Positions 12,918-13,524 of a stretch of DNA of 13,524 nt are shown piece by piece. Numbering within the stretch: the first letter of the stretch is position 1; every line of letters begins with the position of its first letter. The translations under genes and the position numbers were made by a program. The DNA comes from Clostridia bacterium (lineage in GTDB: Bacteria; Bacillota; Clostridia; Oscillospirales; Acutalibacteraceae): NCBI GenBank assembly GCA_017631745.1, contig JAGBSR010000156.1, forward strand, positions 1 to 13,524. The letters are read 5' to 3'. A model generated the notes under the pieces. It was not told where the DNA came from. It did no database searches and was given only the letters and a program-made list of their open reading frames with translations.

Positions 12918-13289
12918 ATGAAGATACAGCAATCAGCAGAAAATTATATTGAGACAATATTTATGCTCACTCAGAAAAACGGCAGTGTACGCTCAATAGA
13001 CATTGCAAACGAGCTTGGTTTTTCCAAACCCAGTGTGAGCATCGCCATGAAAAACCTTCGCGAAAACGGATATATCGATGTTATGGGCGACGGAACTATC
13101 ACGCTTTTGCCTCCCGGCAGAGAAATAGCAGAGGGCCTTTATATGAGACACACCATCCTTACCGAATGTCTCACTCTTCTCGGTGTGTCAAAGGAAACTG
13201 CCTCAGAAGATGCGTGTAAAATTGAGCATATACTTTCGGAAGAAAGCTTCAACGCTATCAAGGCTCATCTTGATAAAACAGTAAAATAA
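12918..13289 (+). CDS. DtxR/MntR-family metal-dependent transcriptional regulator
   Basis: Cytoplasmic repressor of 123 residues. Residues 5-63 are the winged helix-turn-helix (AENYIETIFML, then SIDIANELGFSKPSVSIAMK as recognition part, then a GDGTITLLPPG wing). Residues 70-120 are the metal-binding and dimerisation domain, with RHTILTECLTLLGV and DACKIEHILSEES. Likely metal ligands by alignment from memory: Glu12, His78, Cys100, Glu103 and His104. Residue 9 is Asn where MntR has Asp8, and Cys100 replaces the MntR Glu99 as in iron-sensing DtxR, so the metal (Mn or Fe) cannot be fixed. There is no C-terminal SH3-like FeoA domain, so it is the short MntR-like form. AGGAG precedes the ATG. It is transcribed alone. 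No metal transporter lies nearby in the window; whether it controls the MATE gene is unknown. Confidence 0.9.
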   Translation: MKIQQSAENYIETIFMLTQKNGSVRSIDIANELGFSKPSVSIAMKNLRENGYIDVMGDGTITLLPPGREIAEGLYMRHTILTECLTLLGVSKETASEDACKIEHILSEESFNAIKAHLDKTVK

Positions 13290-13294
13290 AGCTT

Positions 13295-13325
13295 AAAAGC
13301 TGTACCGCAGAACGGTACAGCTTTT
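13295..13325. terminator. bidirectional terminator after the metal regulator
   Basis: A 13-base-pair perfect stem (AAAAGCTGTACCG with CGGTACAGCTTTT, loop CAGAA) stands between converging genes. The plus strand continues TTTTGTATTT. On the minus strand the arm ends in TTTT and continues AAGC. It ends the regulator transcript and could end the partial minus-strand gene. Confidence 0.88.
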
Positions 13326-13340
13326 GTATTTACAAATATA

Positions 13341-13524
13341 TTATTTTTCGCCCTTGAGCTGCTTTGCAAGCTTTTTGCCGTGCTCGCGCATCTCTAATAC
13401 GAAGTCTCCCTTAGGCTCGAAGAAGAGACCTCTCTTTGACATAAAGCGATATTCTCCCTCTTTGAGAAGCATAATTATAAATCCGCCGAATATTGCACAA
13501 ACGAGAATTATAGCCGCAAGGGGA
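13341..13524 (-). CDS. C-terminal part of an unknown membrane protein (cut by window edge)
   Basis: An open frame of 60 codons enters from the right edge and stops with TAA at 13341-13343. It starts with a hydrophobic helix (PLAAIILVCAIFGGFIIMLL) and ends in a charged tail of about 40 residues (KEGEYRFMSKRG ... LAKQLKGEK), the look of a last membrane segment followed by a cytoplasmic C-terminus. The stop is close to the bidirectional terminator at 13295-13325, as expected for a real gene. No family can be named from this fragment. An internal ATG exists, but the hydrophobic segment upstream argues that the gene continues beyond the window. Confidence 0.7.
   Translation of the reverse strand, partial: PLAAIILVCAIFGGFIIMLLKEGEYRFMSKRGLFFEPKGDFVLEMREHGKKLAKQLKGEK

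Noticed and set aside
1..13524. CRISPR array, tRNA, insertion sequence or prophage remnant
   Set aside because: No regularly spaced direct repeats, tRNA TPsiC-type motifs, transposase or integrase frames were seen.

Overview
The window looks like chromosomal DNA from a low-to-moderate GC anaerobic Firmicute, most likely a gut Clostridia of the Ruminococcaceae/Oscillospiraceae type. This is inferred from strong AGGAGG-like ribosome binding sites, sigma-A promoters of the TTGACA/TATAAT type, many U-tract terminators, an [FeFe]-hydrogenase-type protein, C_GCAxxG and DRTGG proteins, and an intracellular GH43 enzyme. No tRNA, rRNA, CRISPR array, transposase or phage gene was seen.

Left part (1-4518): an XRE-type regulator (+) converges on a membrane-anchored or exported alkaline phosphatase (-), sharing a bidirectional terminator. 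A divergent intergenic region then gives a promoter for the phosphatase and one for a cytoplasmic GH43 glycosidase (+). The GH43 gene converges, over another bidirectional terminator, on a calcineurin-like metallophosphoesterase (-) whose N-terminus resembles that of the phosphatase.

Centre (3553-8156, all minus strand): a tightly packed seven-gene unit, read from right to left: DRTGG-like protein, RsbW-like ATPase, a sensory-type [FeFe]-hydrogenase-related protein, a second DRTGG-like protein, a PHP phosphoesterase, a C_GCAxxG cysteine protein and the metallophosphoesterase. Several junctions overlap by 1-11 bases. The hydrogenase homologue keeps the four H-cluster cysteines but appears to lack the proton-transfer residues. 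No NuoE/NuoF-like or catalytic HydA gene is present here. I read the unit as a redox or H2 signalling module rather than a hydrogenase making bulk H2. This is the most interesting system in the window.

Right-centre (8241-10763, minus strand): a two-gene unit (an unknown 195-residue protein preceded by a PHP-family phosphatase with a TTG start), then an MTA/SAH-nucleosidase-family gene, each unit with a clear promoter. The 437-base gap at 10650-11086 has no convincing gene. It holds the nucleosidase leader with a perfect inverted repeat, its promoter, a highly structured element (10811-10919), and the promoter of the next gene.

Right part (11087-13524): a small secreted protein of unknown function (+), a very strong terminator, a MATE-family transporter with no promoter of its own, a DtxR/MntR-type metal regulator with a dyad over its promoter, a bidirectional terminator, and the C-terminal part of an unknown membrane protein (-) running off the window.
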